Assembly (NCBI RefSeq): GCF_000092925.1
Contig: NC_014217.1
Coordinates: forward strand, 3,162,001-3,226,000
Source: Ancylobacter novellus DSM 506
GTDB lineage: Bacteria > Pseudomonadota > Alphaproteobacteria > Rhizobiales > Xanthobacteraceae
Direction of reading: 5' to 3'
DNA: 64,000 nucleotides
In this document: one piece after another, positions 8,064-20,093 of the stretch
Layout: the number at the start of each line of letters is the position of its first letter
Position numbering within the stretch: the first letter of the stretch is position 1
Made by a program: the position numbers and the translations under genes
The notes under the pieces: model-generated
Seen by the model: the letters and a program-made list of their open reading frames with translations, nothing else
Database searches by the model: none
What the model was told of the DNA's origin: nothing

Positions 8064-9023
8064 ATGCGCACCTTCCATTTCTTGGCCACCGCCGCCCTCG
8101 GGCTGGCGCTCGCCGCCGCACCGATGCTCCACGAGACGGCGCAGGCCGCCGAGCCCGCCGCCTGCAAGACGGTGCGGTTCGCCGATGTCGGCTGGACCGA
8201 CATCACCGCCACCACGGCGCTGGCCTCCTCGATCCTCGAGGCGCTGGGCTACACCCCGAAGACGCAGGTCCTCTCGGTGCCGGTGACCTACAAGTCGATG
8301 CAGACCAAGGACATCGACGTCTTCCTCGGCAACTGGATGCCGACCATGGAAGCGGACCTCAAGCCCTATCGCGACGACAAGAGCGTCGAGGTCATCGGCG
8401 TCAACCTCGAAGGCGCCAAGTACACGCTGGCGGTGCCGACCTATCTCTATGACGAAGGGCTGAAGTCCTTCGCCGACATCGCCAAGTTCAAGGACAAGCT
8501 GGGCGGCAAGATCTACGGCATCGAGCCCGGCAATGACGGCAACCGGCTGATCCTCGACATGATCAAGGACGACAAGTTCGGCCTGAAGGGCTTCGACCTC
8601 GTCGAATCCTCCGAGCAGGGCATGCTGGCGCAGGTCGAGCGCGCCTCCAAGCGCAAGGAAGCCATCGTCTTCCTCGGCTGGGAGCCGCACCCGATGAACT
8701 CCAAGTACAAGATGAGCTACCTGTCGGGCGGCGACGACGTGTTCGGCCCGAACTATGGCGGCGCGACCATCTACACCAACACCCGCGCTGGCTACACGAC
8801 CGAGTGCCCGAATGTCGGCACCTTTATCAAGAACCTGAAGTTCTCGCTCGACACCGAGAACGTGGTGATGGGCTACATCCTGCTCGACGGCATGGACCCC
8901 GCCAAGGCCGCCGAGAAGTGGCTGAAGGCCAACCCGACCGTCTGGGAGCCCTGGCTCGCCGGCGTCACCACCATCGACGGCAAGCCGGCCGTGCCGGCCG
9001 TCAAGGCGGCGCTGAAGCTCTGA
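8064..9023 (+). CDS. choX: Choline ABC transporter substrate-binding protein ChoX
   Basis: The 319-residue protein has a Sec signal peptide ending near AQAAEPA. It belongs to the OpuAC-like choline/betaine binding proteins. Aromatic motifs typical of the ligand cage are visible: VGWTDI, GNWMPTM and LGWEPHPMN. It captures choline in the periplasm for ChoWV. The chosen ATG follows GGGAACAGAAAAG; an ATG at 8043 would add seven residues before the signal peptide. Genes for the permease and ATPase follow. Divergence from betIBA and the shared operator pattern support choline rather than glycine betaine as substrate. Confidence 0.93.
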   Translation: MRTFHFLATAALGLALAAAPMLHETAQAAEPAACKTVRFADVGWTDITATTALASSILEALGYTPKTQVLSVPVTYKSMQTKDIDVFLGNWMPTMEADLKPYRDDKSVEVIGVNLEGAKYTLAVPTYLYDEGLKSFADIAKFKDKLGGKIYGIEPGNDGNRLILDMIKDDKFGLKGFDLVESSEQGMLAQVERASKRKEAIVFLGWEPHPMNSKYKMSYLSGGDDVFGPNYGGATIYTNTRAGYTTECPNVGTFIKNLKFSLDTENVVMGYILLDGMDPAKAAEKWLKANPTVWEPWLAGVTTIDGKPAVPAVKAALKL

Positions 9024-9040
9024 GCCGGCGCGCCTTCGGC

Positions 9041-9130
9041 CGTCATCCCGGCCGAGAGCGCAGCGAGAGCCGGGATCGCTCTCCATTCCGCAAGTGATCC
9101 CGGATCGGCCTCCGGCCGTCCGGGATGACG
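9041..9130. repeat. Dispersed palindromic repeat, family A, copy 1
   Basis: The outer arms CGTCATCCCGG (9041-9051) and CCGGGATGACG (9120-9130) are exact inverted repeats, with an internal GAGAGCCGGGATC segment. A close copy occurs at 56937-57000. It sits inside the choXWV transcript between choX and choW, where folding of the RNA could lower expression of the downstream permease relative to the binding protein, as known for REP-type elements; this role is inferred. Confidence 0.75.
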
Positions 9131-9212
9131 TAAATATTCAAGCGGGCGCATCCGCCCGCCTGAAGGATCGTGCCGTAATCGCCTTCACCCCTCCGCTCGC
9201 CGGGAGCGTCGC

Positions 9213-10064
9213 ATGTATGACTGGCTGACCGAGCACAAGATTCCCCTCGGCATCTGGCTGCGGGACTTCGTCGACCTGCTGACCACGCACGGACAGAGCT
9301 TCTTCGACTTCGTCTCGCTGGTGCTCGGCGGGCTGATCGGGGGCTTCACCGCGGCGCTGCTCTGGGTGCCGCCGCTGCTGCTGATCGCCATCTTCGCGCT
9401 CGGCGCCTGGTGGATGCACCGCTCCATCGGGCTGGTGGTGTTCATCGTCGGCGCGCTGCTGCTCGTTACCAATCTCGGCTACTGGAGCGCGACGATGGAG
9501 ACGCTCTCCCTCGTCATCTGCGCCACGCTGGTTTGCGTCATCGTCGGCGTGCCGATCGGCATCGCCGCCGCCCACCGGCCCTGGCTCTACACCGGCATCC
9601 GGCCGATCCTCGACCTGATGCAGACCATCCCGACCTTCGTGTACCTGATCCCGACGCTGGTGCTGTTCGGGCTCGGCGCGGTGCCCGGGCTGATCTCCAC
9701 CGTGATCTTCGCCATCCCCGCGCCGATCCGGCTCACCCATCTCGGCATCTCCTCGGTGCCGCCGGCGCTCTACGAGGCGGGCAAGGCCTTCGGCGCCACC
9801 AAGACCCAGCTCCTGTTCAAGGTCGAGCTGCCCTATGCGCTGCCGACCATCATGGCCGGCGTCACCCAGTGCATCATGCTCAGCCTGTCCATGGTGGTGA
9901 TCGCGGCGCTCGTTGGCGCCGACGGGCTCGGCAAGCCGGTGGTGCGGGCGCTGAACTCGGTCAACATCGCCATGGGCTTCGAGGCCGGGCTCGCCATCGT
10001 CGTGCTCGCCATCGTGCTCGACCGCGTCTGCAAGCGGCCCGAGCGCCGTCCGAAGAAGGGTTAG
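9213..10064 (+). CDS. choW: Choline ABC transporter permease ChoW
   Basis: This 283-residue integral membrane protein has about six helices and the permease coupling motif EAGKAFGATKTQLLFKVELP. VGVPIGIAAAHRP and TIPTFVYLIPTLVLFGLG are typical of the ProW/OpuAB family. It forms the channel through which ChoX-delivered choline enters. A repeat element and 189 bp separate it from choX, while the ATPase gene begins three bases after its stop. Confidence 0.93.
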   Translation: MYDWLTEHKIPLGIWLRDFVDLLTTHGQSFFDFVSLVLGGLIGGFTAALLWVPPLLLIAIFALGAWWMHRSIGLVVFIVGALLLVTNLGYWSATMETLSLVICATLVCVIVGVPIGIAAAHRPWLYTGIRPILDLMQTIPTFVYLIPTLVLFGLGAVPGLISTVIFAIPAPIRLTHLGISSVPPALYEAGKAFGATKTQLLFKVELPYALPTIMAGVTQCIMLSLSMVVIAALVGADGLGKPVVRALNSVNIAMGFEAGLAIVVLAIVLDRVCKRPERRPKKG

Positions 10065-10067
10065 GCC

Positions 10068-11261
10068 ATGCCCGCCGTCGAGTTCCGCAACATCGACATC
10101 GTCTTCGGCGCCGACCAGAAGGGTGCGCTGAAGCTGATCGACGAGGGCCGCTCGCGCGAGGAGACCCTCAAAGCCACCGGCTCCGTGCTCGGTGCCGCCG
10201 GGGTGAGCCTCGCCATCGAGCGCGGCGAGATCTGCGTGCTGATGGGCCTGTCGGGCTCCGGCAAGTCGACCATCCTGCGTGCCATCAACCGGCTCAACGA
10301 GGTGGCGCGCGGCGAGGTGATGGTCGAGCACAAGGGTCGCGCCATCGACGTCGCCCGCGCCGACGAGGACACGCTGCGCGACATCCGCATGCACACCGTC
10401 TCCATGGTGTTCCAGCAGTTCGGCCTGCTGCCCTGGCGCACGGTACGCGACAATGTCGGCTTCGGGCTGGAGTTGCGCGGCATGGGAGCGGCCGAGCGCA
10501 ATCGCATCGTCGACGAGAAGCTCGCCATGGTCGGCCTGACCAACTGGGCGGAGAAATACACCAACGAGCTCTCCGGCGGCATGCAGCAGCGCGTGGGCTT
10601 GGCGCGCGCCTTCGCCACCGATGCCGACATCCTGCTGATGGACGAGCCGTTCTCGGCGCTCGACCCGCTGATCCGCGACAAGCTGCAGGACGAGTTGCTC
10701 GACCTACAGCGACGCATCCACAAGACCATCGTCTTCGTCAGCCATGACCTCGACGAGGCGCTCAAGCTCGGCAACAAGATCGCCATTATGGAGGGCGGGC
10801 GCATCGTGCAGGCGGGCACGGCGGAGGACATCCTGCTGCGCCCGGCCAACGCCTATGTCGCCGAGTTCGTGAAACACATGAACCCGCTCAACGTGCTGCG
10901 CGGCACGGCGGTGATGCGCCCGGCCGAGAGCCTGACGCGCGAAGGCGACGCCGTGGTGCTCGACAAGGGCGGCCGGGTGAAGGTGAAGGTCGACGCCGAG
11001 GGCCGCCCGGTCGGCATCGACCTCGACGGCCGCACCGGCCTGCTCGCGAAGGCCGATGGGGAGGCCGGCGTGATCGACGACAAACTCGCCCATGACTGCG
11101 ACTGCATCGTCGCGCCGGTCGACCTGCGCCTTAAGGCAGCGATCGAATTGAAGCGCCACACCGACCTGCCGATCCTGCTGGTCGACAATCTCGGCCGGCT
11201 GGCAGGGCTCTGCGACGACGACGAGATCTATCGCGGCCTGCTGCGGCGGCTGGACGGGTAG
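10068..11261 (+). CDS. choV: Choline ABC transporter ATP-binding protein ChoV
   Basis: This 397-residue ATPase of the ProV/OpuAA type has Walker A GLSGSGKST (residues 60-68), a Q-loop in VFQQFGLLPW, signature LSGGMQQR and Walker B ILLMDEPFSALDP. An insertion before Walker A (DEGRSREETLKATG) is typical of the betaine/choline subfamily. The last 120 residues resemble a CBS-like region (DLPILLVDNLGRLAGLCDDDE), which in relatives senses ionic strength. It powers import through ChoW. Confidence 0.94.
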   Translation: MPAVEFRNIDIVFGADQKGALKLIDEGRSREETLKATGSVLGAAGVSLAIERGEICVLMGLSGSGKSTILRAINRLNEVARGEVMVEHKGRAIDVARADEDTLRDIRMHTVSMVFQQFGLLPWRTVRDNVGFGLELRGMGAAERNRIVDEKLAMVGLTNWAEKYTNELSGGMQQRVGLARAFATDADILLMDEPFSALDPLIRDKLQDELLDLQRRIHKTIVFVSHDLDEALKLGNKIAIMEGGRIVQAGTAEDILLRPANAYVAEFVKHMNPLNVLRGTAVMRPAESLTREGDAVVLDKGGRVKVKVDAEGRPVGIDLDGRTGLLAKADGEAGVIDDKLAHDCDCIVAPVDLRLKAAIELKRHTDLPILLVDNLGRLAGLCDDDEIYRGLLRRLDG

Positions 11262-11271
11262 ACGCGGCGGC

Positions 11272-12615
11272 CTACGCCGCCACGGCGCCCACCGCCTCGA
11301 CCACGTCGTTCACCACCGCCTCGACCAGGTCGCGGTCGTCGCCCTCGCCCATCACCCGGATCACCGGCTCGGTGCCGGAGGGGCGGATGAGCAGGCGGCC
11401 ATGGCTGTTGAGCTTCAGCTCGGCGGCGGCGATCGCCTTGATCACCCCGTCATCTTCCAGCGGCCGGCCGTTCTTGTAGCGCACATTCTTGAGGATCTGC
11501 GGCAGCGCGTCGAAGCGGTGGCAGACCTCGGAGACTGGCCGCTGGCGCCGCTGCACCACGGCGAGCACCTGAAGCGCGGCGACGAGGCCGTCGCCGGTGG
11601 TGGAATAGTCGGACAGGATGAGGTGGCCGGACTGCTCGCCGCCGACATTGAAGCCGTTGGCGCGCATGTGCTCCAGCACGTAGCGGTCGCCGACCGGGGT
11701 GCGATCCAGCGTCAGCCCGACGCTGTTCAGATGCCGTTCCAAAGCGAGGTTGGACATGACGGTGGCGACGATGCCGTCGCGCGCCAGCCGCCCGTCCTCC
11801 TTGAAGCTCTCGGCGACCACCGCCATGAGCTGGTCGCCGTCGACCAGCCGGCCCTTCTCGTCGACGATCAGCACGCGGTCGGCGTCGCCGTCGAGGGCGA
11901 TGCCGATATCAGCGCGCACCTCGCGCACCTTGGCCATCAGCGCCTCGGGGGCGGTCGAGCCGACCTCGTGGTTGATGTTGAAGCCATCCGGCTTGTCGCC
12001 GATGGTGATGACCTCGCAGCCAAGCTCCCACAGCGCTTCCGGCGCCACGCGGTAGGCGGCACCGTTGGCGCAGTCCACGACCACCCGCAGCCCGTCGAAG
12101 GACTGCGTGCGCGGCAAGGTGCGCTTGGCATATTCGATGTAGCGCGCATGAACGCTCTCGATGCGCTTGGCGCGGCCCATGCTGGCCGGCGACGCCAGCT
12201 TGGTCGACATGTCGCCGGCGATCAGCTCCTCGATCCGCGCCTCCAGCTCGTCGGAGAGCTTGTAGCCGTCGGGGCCGAACAGCTTGATGCCGTTGTCGTC
12301 ATAGGGATTGTGCGAGGCGGAGATCATCACGCCGATGTCGGCGCGCATGGAATGGGTGAGCATGGCGACCGCCGGCGTCGGCACGGGCCCCAGCAGCAGC
12401 ACGTCCATGCCGACCGAGGTGAAGCCGGCGACCAGCGCGTTCTCGATCATGTAGCCCGACAGGCGGGTATCCTTGCCGATCACTACGCGGTGGCGGTAGT
12501 CGCCGCGCTGGAAGACGAGGCCGGCTGCCATGCCGACCCGCAAGGCCAGCTCGGGCGTGATGGTGCCGTTGGCGCGCCCGCGAATGCCGTCGGTCCCGAA
12601 GAGTTTCCGTCCCAT
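11272..12615 (-). CDS. glmM: Phosphoglucosamine mutase GlmM
   Basis: At 447 residues it matches GlmM. It opens with [13 protein letters not shown]; the phosphoserine loop [14 protein letters not shown] places the catalytic Ser at residue 101; the metal site is DGDADR and the phosphate-binding site [12 protein letters not shown]. It converts glucosamine-6-phosphate to glucosamine-1-phosphate for UDP-GlcNAc, peptidoglycan and lipopolysaccharide synthesis. It lies downstream of ftsH as in many proteobacteria, with a terminator-like hairpin between them. It is convergent with choV, only 10 bp away. Confidence 0.97.
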   Translation of the reverse strand: MGRKLFGTDGIRGRANGTITPELALRVGMAAGLVFQRGDYRHRVVIGKDTRLSGYMIENALVAGFTSVGMDVLLLGPVPTPAVAMLTHSMRADIGVMISASHNPYDDNGIKLFGPDGYKLSDELEARIEELIAGDMSTKLASPASMGRAKRIESVHARYIEYAKRTLPRTQSFDGLRVVVDCANGAAYRVAPEALWELGCEVITIGDKPDGFNINHEVGSTAPEALMAKVREVRADIGIALDGDADRVLIVDEKGRLVDGDQLMAVVAESFKEDGRLARDGIVATVMSNLALERHLNSVGLTLDRTPVGDRYVLEHMRANGFNVGGEQSGHLILSDYSTTGDGLVAALQVLAVVQRRQRPVSEVCHRFDALPQILKNVRYKNGRPLEDDGVIKAIAAAELKLNSHGRLLIRPSGTEPVIRVMGEGDDRDLVEAVVNDVVEAVGAVAA

Positions 12616-12797
12616 GATGTCTCTGCCTTCAAGCCGCTTCTGGCCGGACCCGCGCCGCGCATGAGCGGCGGCGATCGCCGTCGGACCGAGTGCCTATCTA
12701 GCACCCAGCCTGCACGTCAAGGTTTCACAAAGTGTAAGCGTTCTTTTCGCGAGCGCAAAAGCGATAGCGAGGCCCAGGACGAAGCCGGAAAGCAGAA

Positions 12798-12823
12798 GGG
12801 GAATCCGCCATCGCGGATCCCCC
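12798..12823 (-). terminator. Terminator-like hairpin after ftsH
   Basis: On the minus strand GGGGGATCCGC and GCGGATTCCCC form an 11-bp stem with a 4-base loop, followed by TTCTGCTTT. The U tract is broken, so termination may be partial, letting some transcripts reach glmM. Confidence 0.6.
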
Positions 12824-12854
12824 TTCGAGATTGTCCATGGGCTTCAACCCGGCC

Positions 12855-14777
<1,923 letters not shown>

Positions 14778-14925
14778 GTTCCTTTCGGCGCCGGCGAGAT
14801 TACCGACGCGCGCGAGTCCGCCAGCGCCGGCGGTCCTCCCTTGTCGCTTGGTAATTTAGGTCTCGCATTGATCCTTGCCAAGATGGCCCGGGCAAGGCGG
14901 CCATCGCCCTACGTGCAAATTGACG

Positions 14926-15954
14926 TCAGCGCACGCCGCCGGCCGACCTCCGCGCCGGCGCCGGGGACACCGTCACCGCCGCCTTGTTCACCCGCACCAG
15001 TGCTCCGGCGAGGGTGCGGGCACCGTGATCTTCAGGGCCGAGCGCGGCGATCCAACCGTGAAGCACCTCGAGCTTGCCCAGCTCGACCGGGCCATTGGCG
15101 ACGGCTTCCACAGCCCTGCCGAGCAGACGCAGGCCGATCTCGGCCGGCAGCTCGGAAAAGCCCGGGCGCGAGAAGCGGATCGGACCCTGCGCCGGCCAGA
15201 GCCGGGCGGCGGCGGTATCCGTCGTCGCCTCCAGCGCCGCCTCGGCACGGGTCATGCGATTGGCGAGGCGCGCCAGCGCCGGCGCATCGAGCCCCTCCTC
15301 CGCCAGCGCCGGCAGCAGCGCGCGCAGCCGCGCCCGGGCGAAGCGCGGATCACGGTTGGACGGGTCTTCGGCAAAGCCGATCCCGGCGCGACGGCATTCC
15401 TCAATCAGATGGGCCTTAGGCAGGCCGAGCAATGGCCGCAGAAGCTCGACCTCCGCCAGCGCGCGCTCGGACGGGATGCCGGCGAGCCCGCCGATCCCTG
15501 AGCCGCGCATCAGCCGGAACAGCACCGTCTCGGCCTGGTCGTCGAGCGTATGGGCGGTGGCGATGGCGCTGGCTCCGATGGCGCGGGCATGGGCGAGCAG
15601 CGCCTCATAGCGCGCATGGCGCGCGGCCTCCTGCAGCCGCGCCTTGGGCAAGGGCGACGAAAGATCGAGAATGGCATGCGGCAGGCTGAGCCGTGCCGCC
15701 AGCGCGCCCACCGCCTCGGCTTCCGTGCGGGCCTCGGCGCGCAGGCCGTGGTCGACGGTGGCGACGGCCAGTTCGGGGCCGGCATCCCGCCCCTCGCGCC
15801 ATCGCTGCGCCAGCAGCATCAGCGCGGTGGAATCCGGCCCGCCGGAGACGGCTAGCAGGATGCGGGCGTGCCGGAGAAAGGGCGCGAACAGCGCAGCGAG
15901 GCCGGCCTCGCTCAGGCGGAGGGAGGAATCGGGCGCGGCCTCAGCAGCCGGCAC
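14926..15954 (-). CDS. tilS: tRNA(Ile)-lysidine synthase TilS
   Basis: The PP-loop ATP pyrophosphatase motif AVSGGPDSTALMLLA lies at about residues 34-48, followed by TVDHGLRAEA and TAHTLDDQAETVLFRLMRGSG, both TilS signatures. It makes lysidine at C34 of tRNA-Ile2 so that AUA codons are read correctly. At 342 residues it has the catalytic core and only a short C-terminal part, as in other alphaproteobacterial versions. It overlaps the end of cpoB by 14 bp, suggesting translational coupling. Confidence 0.95.
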   Translation of the reverse strand: MPAAEAAPDSSLRLSEAGLAALFAPFLRHARILLAVSGGPDSTALMLLAQRWREGRDAGPELAVATVDHGLRAEARTEAEAVGALAARLSLPHAILDLSSPLPKARLQEAARHARYEALLAHARAIGASAIATAHTLDDQAETVLFRLMRGSGIGGLAGIPSERALAEVELLRPLLGLPKAHLIEECRRAGIGFAEDPSNRDPRFARARLRALLPALAEEGLDAPALARLANRMTRAEAALEATTDTAAARLWPAQGPIRFSRPGFSELPAEIGLRLLGRAVEAVANGPVELGKLEVLHGWIAALGPEDHGARTLAGALVRVNKAAVTVSPAPARRSAGGVR

Positions 15955-16906
15955 GCTTCTGCTCCTGCGCCACCCCCTGCTTGATGGTGGCGGAGGCGCG
16001 CGGATACTTGTTGTTGACGGCGTTCAGCGTGGCGCAGGCGGCGTCCTTCTCGCCGATGGCGGCAAGCGACTGTCCGAGCCGCAGCAGCGCGTCGGGCGCC
16101 TTCACGGCGTTCGGGTAGTCGGTCGAGACCTTGAGGAAGTTCTGCGCCGCCTCCTTGTAGGTCTTGCGCTGGAACTGGGTCTCGCCGAGCCAGTAATAGG
16201 CGTCCGGCGCGGCGCGGTCGTTCGGGTAGAGCTTGATGAACTGCTCGAAGCTCGTCGCCGACTGCGCGTAGTCCTGCCGCAGCATGTAGCCATAAGCGAG
16301 GTCGTAGAGGTCCTTCGGACTGTTGGACGGCGGCATGGGATTGCCCCCCGTCGCGGCCGCACCCGAGAGGGCACCGAGGTCCATCGGCGCGCCGGGCAGG
16401 CCGCCGACCGGGCCGGAAGGCGCAGTGGTGCCGAGCGGGCGCGGCGCACCGGGCGCGGCACCCGGCGCGGACGGGTCGAAGGCATCCGAGCGACGCCCCG
16501 GCGCCGCATCGGCGGCAGCCGGCGCCGGCCCCGCGGCAGCGGGGCGCGGAGCCGCGCCAGCATTGGCGCCACCAACGCGGAAGTCCATCTCGCCCTGCAA
16601 TGCCCGCAGCTGCTGCTCCAGCTGCTGGTTGCGGTACTGCAGTTGCTCGATCTGGCCGGTGAGCTGGCGCAGCTGGTTCTCCAGCCGGTCGATCCGAACG
16701 GTGATGCCGCCCTGCTCTTCCCCGACCGCCTCACCACCCGCAGTGCCGCCCGTCGTGCCGCCGGAGCGCACCTGGCCCGGCGGCTTGAACAGGTTGCCGA
16801 AGAAGTTGTTGTCCGCCTGGGCCTGCGCCGCCTCATAGGGGAGGAGCGCGGCGGCAAGGGTGGCAGCGAGGACGACAACGGCAGAACGGGGCACGCGGAG
16901 GATCAT
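15941..16906 (-). CDS. cpoB: Cell division coordinator CpoB (YbgF), Tol-Pal associated
   Basis: A signal peptide (VVLAATLAAALLPYEAAQAQA) precedes a coiled-coil rich in Gln and Leu (about residues 68-110, RIDRLENQLRQLTGQIEQLQ). A long Ala/Pro/Gly-rich linker follows, then C-terminal TPR repeats (KDLYDLAYGYMLRQDYAQSA, YYWLGETQFQRKTYKEAAQN, APDALLRLGQSLAAIGEKD). This is the YbgF/CpoB architecture; the protein links outer-membrane constriction with peptidoglycan synthesis in E. coli. It follows pal in the expected order. Confidence 0.93.
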   Translation of the reverse strand: MILRVPRSAVVVLAATLAAALLPYEAAQAQADNNFFGNLFKPPGQVRSGGTTGGTAGGEAVGEEQGGITVRIDRLENQLRQLTGQIEQLQYRNQQLEQQLRALQGEMDFRVGGANAGAAPRPAAAGPAPAAADAAPGRRSDAFDPSAPGAAPGAPRPLGTTAPSGPVGGLPGAPMDLGALSGAAATGGNPMPPSNSPKDLYDLAYGYMLRQDYAQSATSFEQFIKLYPNDRAAPDAYYWLGETQFQRKTYKEAAQNFLKVSTDYPNAVKAPDALLRLGQSLAAIGEKDAACATLNAVNNKYPRASATIKQGVAQEQKRAGC

Positions 16907-17020
16907 GGCGGCGACGGTGCTGATGGGGGCTGAGTGGCGGCGGCGTAGGCCGCCTTATATCACCTGAAGATACCGAGGCGATCGCGTCCAAAGTGTGACC
17001 CAGCGTCAGAAGCGGAGGCC

Positions 17021-17057
17021 ACAAAAGCAATGCCCGGCCCGCGCGCGGACCGGGCAT
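17021..17057 (-). terminator. Intrinsic terminator after pal
   Basis: On the minus strand ATGCCCGG and CCGGGCAT (17030-17057) form a perfect outer stem with a further GC-rich inner stem, followed by TGCTTTTGT. It would separate pal from cpoB, at least in part. Confidence 0.65.
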
Positions 17058-17076
17058 GGACGTGACGGCGCAGCGG

Positions 17077-17571
17077 TCAGGAGCCGGTGGCGTTCAGCAC
17101 GGTGACGGCGCGGCGGTTCTGCGACCAGCAGGAAATGTCGTTGCAGACCGCGACCGGGCGCTCCTTGCCGTAGGAGATGGTGCGCATCCGGCTCGCCGAG
17201 ACGCCGCGCTGGACGAGGTAGTCGCGCACGCTCTGGGCGCGGCGGGCGCCAAGCGCGATGTTGTACTCGCGGGTGCCGCGCTCGTCGGCATGGCCTTCGA
17301 TGGTGAAGGTGTACTTGCCATAGTGGTTGAGCCACTGCGCCTGCTTGTCGAGGGTCGCCTGGGCCTGCGGCGTCAGGTCGGTCTGGTCGCTGTCGAAGAA
17401 GACGCGGTCGCCGACCGAGACGACGAATTCCTGCGGGCTGCCGGGAGGCGCCGAGCCGAGCGCCTGGCCGGCGCCGTCCATCGGGTTCCTGGCGCAGGCG
17501 GCCGCCAGCAAGGCGAAGCCGACGATGAAGGCAGCGCGCGCGCCGCCGAGTTGCCGCAACATACGGATCAT
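17077..17571 (-). CDS. pal: Peptidoglycan-associated lipoprotein Pal
   Basis: The 164-residue precursor has a lipobox LLAAAC with the acylated Cys at 26. A C-terminal OmpA-like domain contains FTIEGHADERGTREYN and ALGARRAQSVRDYL, the diaminopimelate-binding surface. Pal tethers the outer membrane to peptidoglycan and is mobilised by TolB. A Cys pair near the C-terminus (VCNDISCWSQNRR) is typical of alphaproteobacterial Pal. It lies between tolB and cpoB. Confidence 0.96.
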   Translation of the reverse strand: MIRMLRQLGGARAAFIVGFALLAAACARNPMDGAGQALGSAPPGSPQEFVVSVGDRVFFDSDQTDLTPQAQATLDKQAQWLNHYGKYTFTIEGHADERGTREYNIALGARRAQSVRDYLVQRGVSASRMRTISYGKERPVAVCNDISCWSQNRRAVTVLNATGS

Positions 17572-17731
17572 TCCGCTAACTCCTGATTCCCCGACCGGGC
17601 GCGCCCGATCCAGCGTGATTGGGTAATGAATGTTCCGTCATGCTTTACGGAACCTTGCTTCATTGCGTCGATTTGGCGACCGCCGCCTAAACCGTCTCTT
17701 ATGGTTAACCGTTCCCTAGCTCCCCGCCCGC

Positions 17732-19090
17732 TCACGAGCGCAGCGGCGACCAGGCCGGGTCCGAGGCATAGCTCGGGGTCGGCACGCGCTGCTCGTTGTA
17801 ACCGGTGACGTCGACCGTATAGAGCTGCGGCCCGCCATTCCCGCCGAGGTCGCGGAAGAACATGATCACGCGGCCGTTCGGGGCGAAGGTCGGGCCCTCA
17901 TTGTGGTAGCCCTCGGTGAGGATACGCTCGCCCTGCCCGTCCGGGCGCATCAGGCCGATGGCGAAGCGTCCCTGCGCCTGCTTGGTGAAGGCGATCACAT
18001 CGCCGCGCGGCGACCAGACCGGCGTCGAATAGCGCCCCTCGCCGAAGGAGATGCGGTGCTGGTTCGAGCCGTCCGGGTTCATCACATAGATCTGCGAGCC
18101 GCCGCCGCGGTCGCTCTCGAAGCAGATCTGCGAGCCGTCCGGCGAGTAGCACGGTGCGGTGTCGATGGCCGGCGTGTCGGTGAGCCGCGTCGTCGCCTTG
18201 GAACGCAGGTCCATGACGAAGATGTTGGAATCGGCGCCCTGCTGCAGCGACAGGATCACCCGCTGGCCGTCCGGCGCGAAGCGTGGCGAGAAGCTCATAT
18301 TCGGGAAGTTGCCGACCACCTCGCGCTGGCCGTTCTCGATATTGAGCAGATAGACGCGGGGCTCGCCGCGGCCATAGCTCATATAGGTGATTTCCTGGCT
18401 CGTCGGCGAGAAGCGCGGGGTCAGCACGAGGTCGTCGCCGCGCGTGAGATAGGTCACGTTGGCGCCGTCCTGGTCCATGATGGCGAGGCGCTTGACGCGC
18501 TTCTCCTTCGGGCCGCTCTCGTCGACGAAGACGATACGGGTGTCGAAATAGCCCTTCTCGCCGGTCAGCCGCTCATAGATGGCGTCGGCGATGATGTGGG
18601 CGACGCGGCGCCAGTTCTCCGGCTGGGTGAAGTACTGCTGGCCGATCAGCTGCTGGCCGGCGAACACGTCCCACAGGCGGAACTCGGCCTTCACGCGCCC
18701 GTCGGACTGGCGCGTGATGCGACCGGTCACCAGCGCCTGGGCGTTGATCACGCGCCAGTCCTGGAAGCGCGGCGAGGCGTCCGGGTTGGAGATCTTCTCG
18801 ACGAAGGCGGCCGGATCGATCGGCGCGAACAGGCCGGAGCGGCGGAGATCGGCGGAGATGATCTGCGTCACGCCCTTGCCGGCCTCGACGTCCTGCGGGC
18901 TGCCGCCGCCGACGAAATCGGTGATGGCGATGGGCAGCGGCTGCACCGTGCCCTGGGTGACGTCGAGCTTGAGCACCGCCTGCGCCGGGTGGGCGAGGAG
19001 CCCCGCGCCTGCGAGAGCGCCGGCTCCGGTGATGAGGCCGCGGCGGCCGATGAGGGGACCGGCGAAAGCATTACGGAAACGATGCGTCAT
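17732..19090 (-). CDS. tolB: Tol-Pal translocation protein TolB
   Basis: The 452-residue periplasmic beta-propeller has repeated blade motifs such as [36 protein letters not shown] and [16 protein letters not shown] after an N-terminal alpha/beta domain. I chose ATG 19090 because the longer frame relies on TTG. The leader contains a twin-arginine ([19 protein letters not shown]...AQA), so export may go through Tat rather than Sec. TolB binds Pal and the Tol complex. It lies between tolA and pal. Confidence 0.96.
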   Translation of the reverse strand: MTHRFRNAFAGPLIGRRGLITGAGALAGAGLLAHPAQAVLKLDVTQGTVQPLPIAITDFVGGGSPQDVEAGKGVTQIISADLRRSGLFAPIDPAAFVEKISNPDASPRFQDWRVINAQALVTGRITRQSDGRVKAEFRLWDVFAGQQLIGQQYFTQPENWRRVAHIIADAIYERLTGEKGYFDTRIVFVDESGPKEKRVKRLAIMDQDGANVTYLTRGDDLVLTPRFSPTSQEITYMSYGRGEPRVYLLNIENGQREVVGNFPNMSFSPRFAPDGQRVILSLQQGADSNIFVMDLRSKATTRLTDTPAIDTAPCYSPDGSQICFESDRGGGSQIYVMNPDGSNQHRISFGEGRYSTPVWSPRGDVIAFTKQAQGRFAIGLMRPDGQGERILTEGYHNEGPTFAPNGRVIMFFRDLGGNGGPQLYTVDVTGYNEQRVPTPSYASDPAWSPLRS

Positions 19091-19125
19091 GACCAATGTC
19101 TCGATGAGCAAATCACTTTGGCGGT

Positions 19126-20088
19126 TCAGCCGCGCACCATCTCACGCGGATCGAACGTCACCTCGATGTCCTTCCAGGCTTCGTATTTCTCGGGCCGGAG
19201 CATGTCGAAGGGCTGGCCGCGGAAGATCGCGCGGATCGCGCTGTCGCGCGCCGTCATGAAGAACGGGCTGGAGCCCGAGGTCACCACCATGGGCGGGCCG
19301 TTGAGCGTGCCGTCGACGTTGAGGCGGATGCGCACCGTGACGATCAGCTCTTCCGGGTTGGCCGCGCCAGCCGGCGGGTTCCACAGCTGCATCAGCCGCG
19401 CGCGCAGAGCATCGATCTCGGTCTGCGACAGCGTCGCCGACGAGCCGACGCGCGCGCCGAGCGAGGCGGTGTTGTTGATCGTGTCGCCGATCGATGCCTG
19501 ACGGGTCGCGGTGCGCTTGTCGAGCAGCGCAGCGATCTCGTTCGGCTTGAACTCGCGGTCCTTGGGCGGCTGCTGCACGACCTTCGGCGGAATGTCCTTC
19601 GGCTTCCTCGGCGGCGCGGGAGCCGGCTTCGCCTGCGCCTGCTGCTCGGGCTTGGGCTGGTCCTGCTTGGGCTCCGGCGGCTTGGCAGCGAGCGATTCGG
19701 CGGGCTTGGGCGGCGCCGGCTCGGGCTTGGCCTGTGCCTGCGCGGCCGGCGGCTTGGGCTCGGGCGGCGTGTTCTCGGCCGGCGGGGGCGGCGGCGCGGT
19801 CTGTTCGTTGGCCGCCTTCACCTCGGGCTTCTTGTCGTCGACCTTGGCGTCGATCTGCTCCGGCGGCTTGGGCGTGTCGGCGGTCTTCTCGACGATGGGC
19901 TTGGGAGCCTCTTTCTTCGGCGCATCCTTCTTGCCGGCCATCATCTTCGACATCTCGGCATCGGAGACGATGTCGACCGGCATGGATTCCTGCATCGGCT
20001 CGAAGGGAGCGGCCGAGGAGAAGGAAACCAGCATGAAGCCGAGGATTCCGGCGTGAAGGACGGCCGAGGAGACGAGACCCGCGCGCAT
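19126..20088 (-). CDS. tolA: TolA-like envelope-spanning protein
   Basis: One N-terminal membrane anchor (about residues 5-25) is followed by a long Pro/Ala/Lys-rich periplasmic arm (about 50-185: [31 protein letters not shown]). A C-terminal TolA/TonB-like domain contains [20 protein letters not shown]. It links the TolQR motor to Pal/TolB. Domain II is Pro-rich rather than the long Ala/Lys helix of E. coli, as usual in this class. Five bases separate it from tolR. Confidence 0.93.
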   Translation of the reverse strand: MRAGLVSSAVLHAGILGFMLVSFSSAAPFEPMQESMPVDIVSDAEMSKMMAGKKDAPKKEAPKPIVEKTADTPKPPEQIDAKVDDKKPEVKAANEQTAPPPPPAENTPPEPKPPAAQAQAKPEPAPPKPAESLAAKPPEPKQDQPKPEQQAQAKPAPAPPRKPKDIPPKVVQQPPKDREFKPNEIAALLDKRTATRQASIGDTINNTASLGARVGSSATLSQTEIDALRARLMQLWNPPAGAANPEELIVTVRIRLNVDGTLNGPPMVVTSGSSPFFMTARDSAIRAIFRGQPFDMLRPEKYEAWKDIEVTFDPREMVRG

Positions 20089-20093
20089 GTCGC

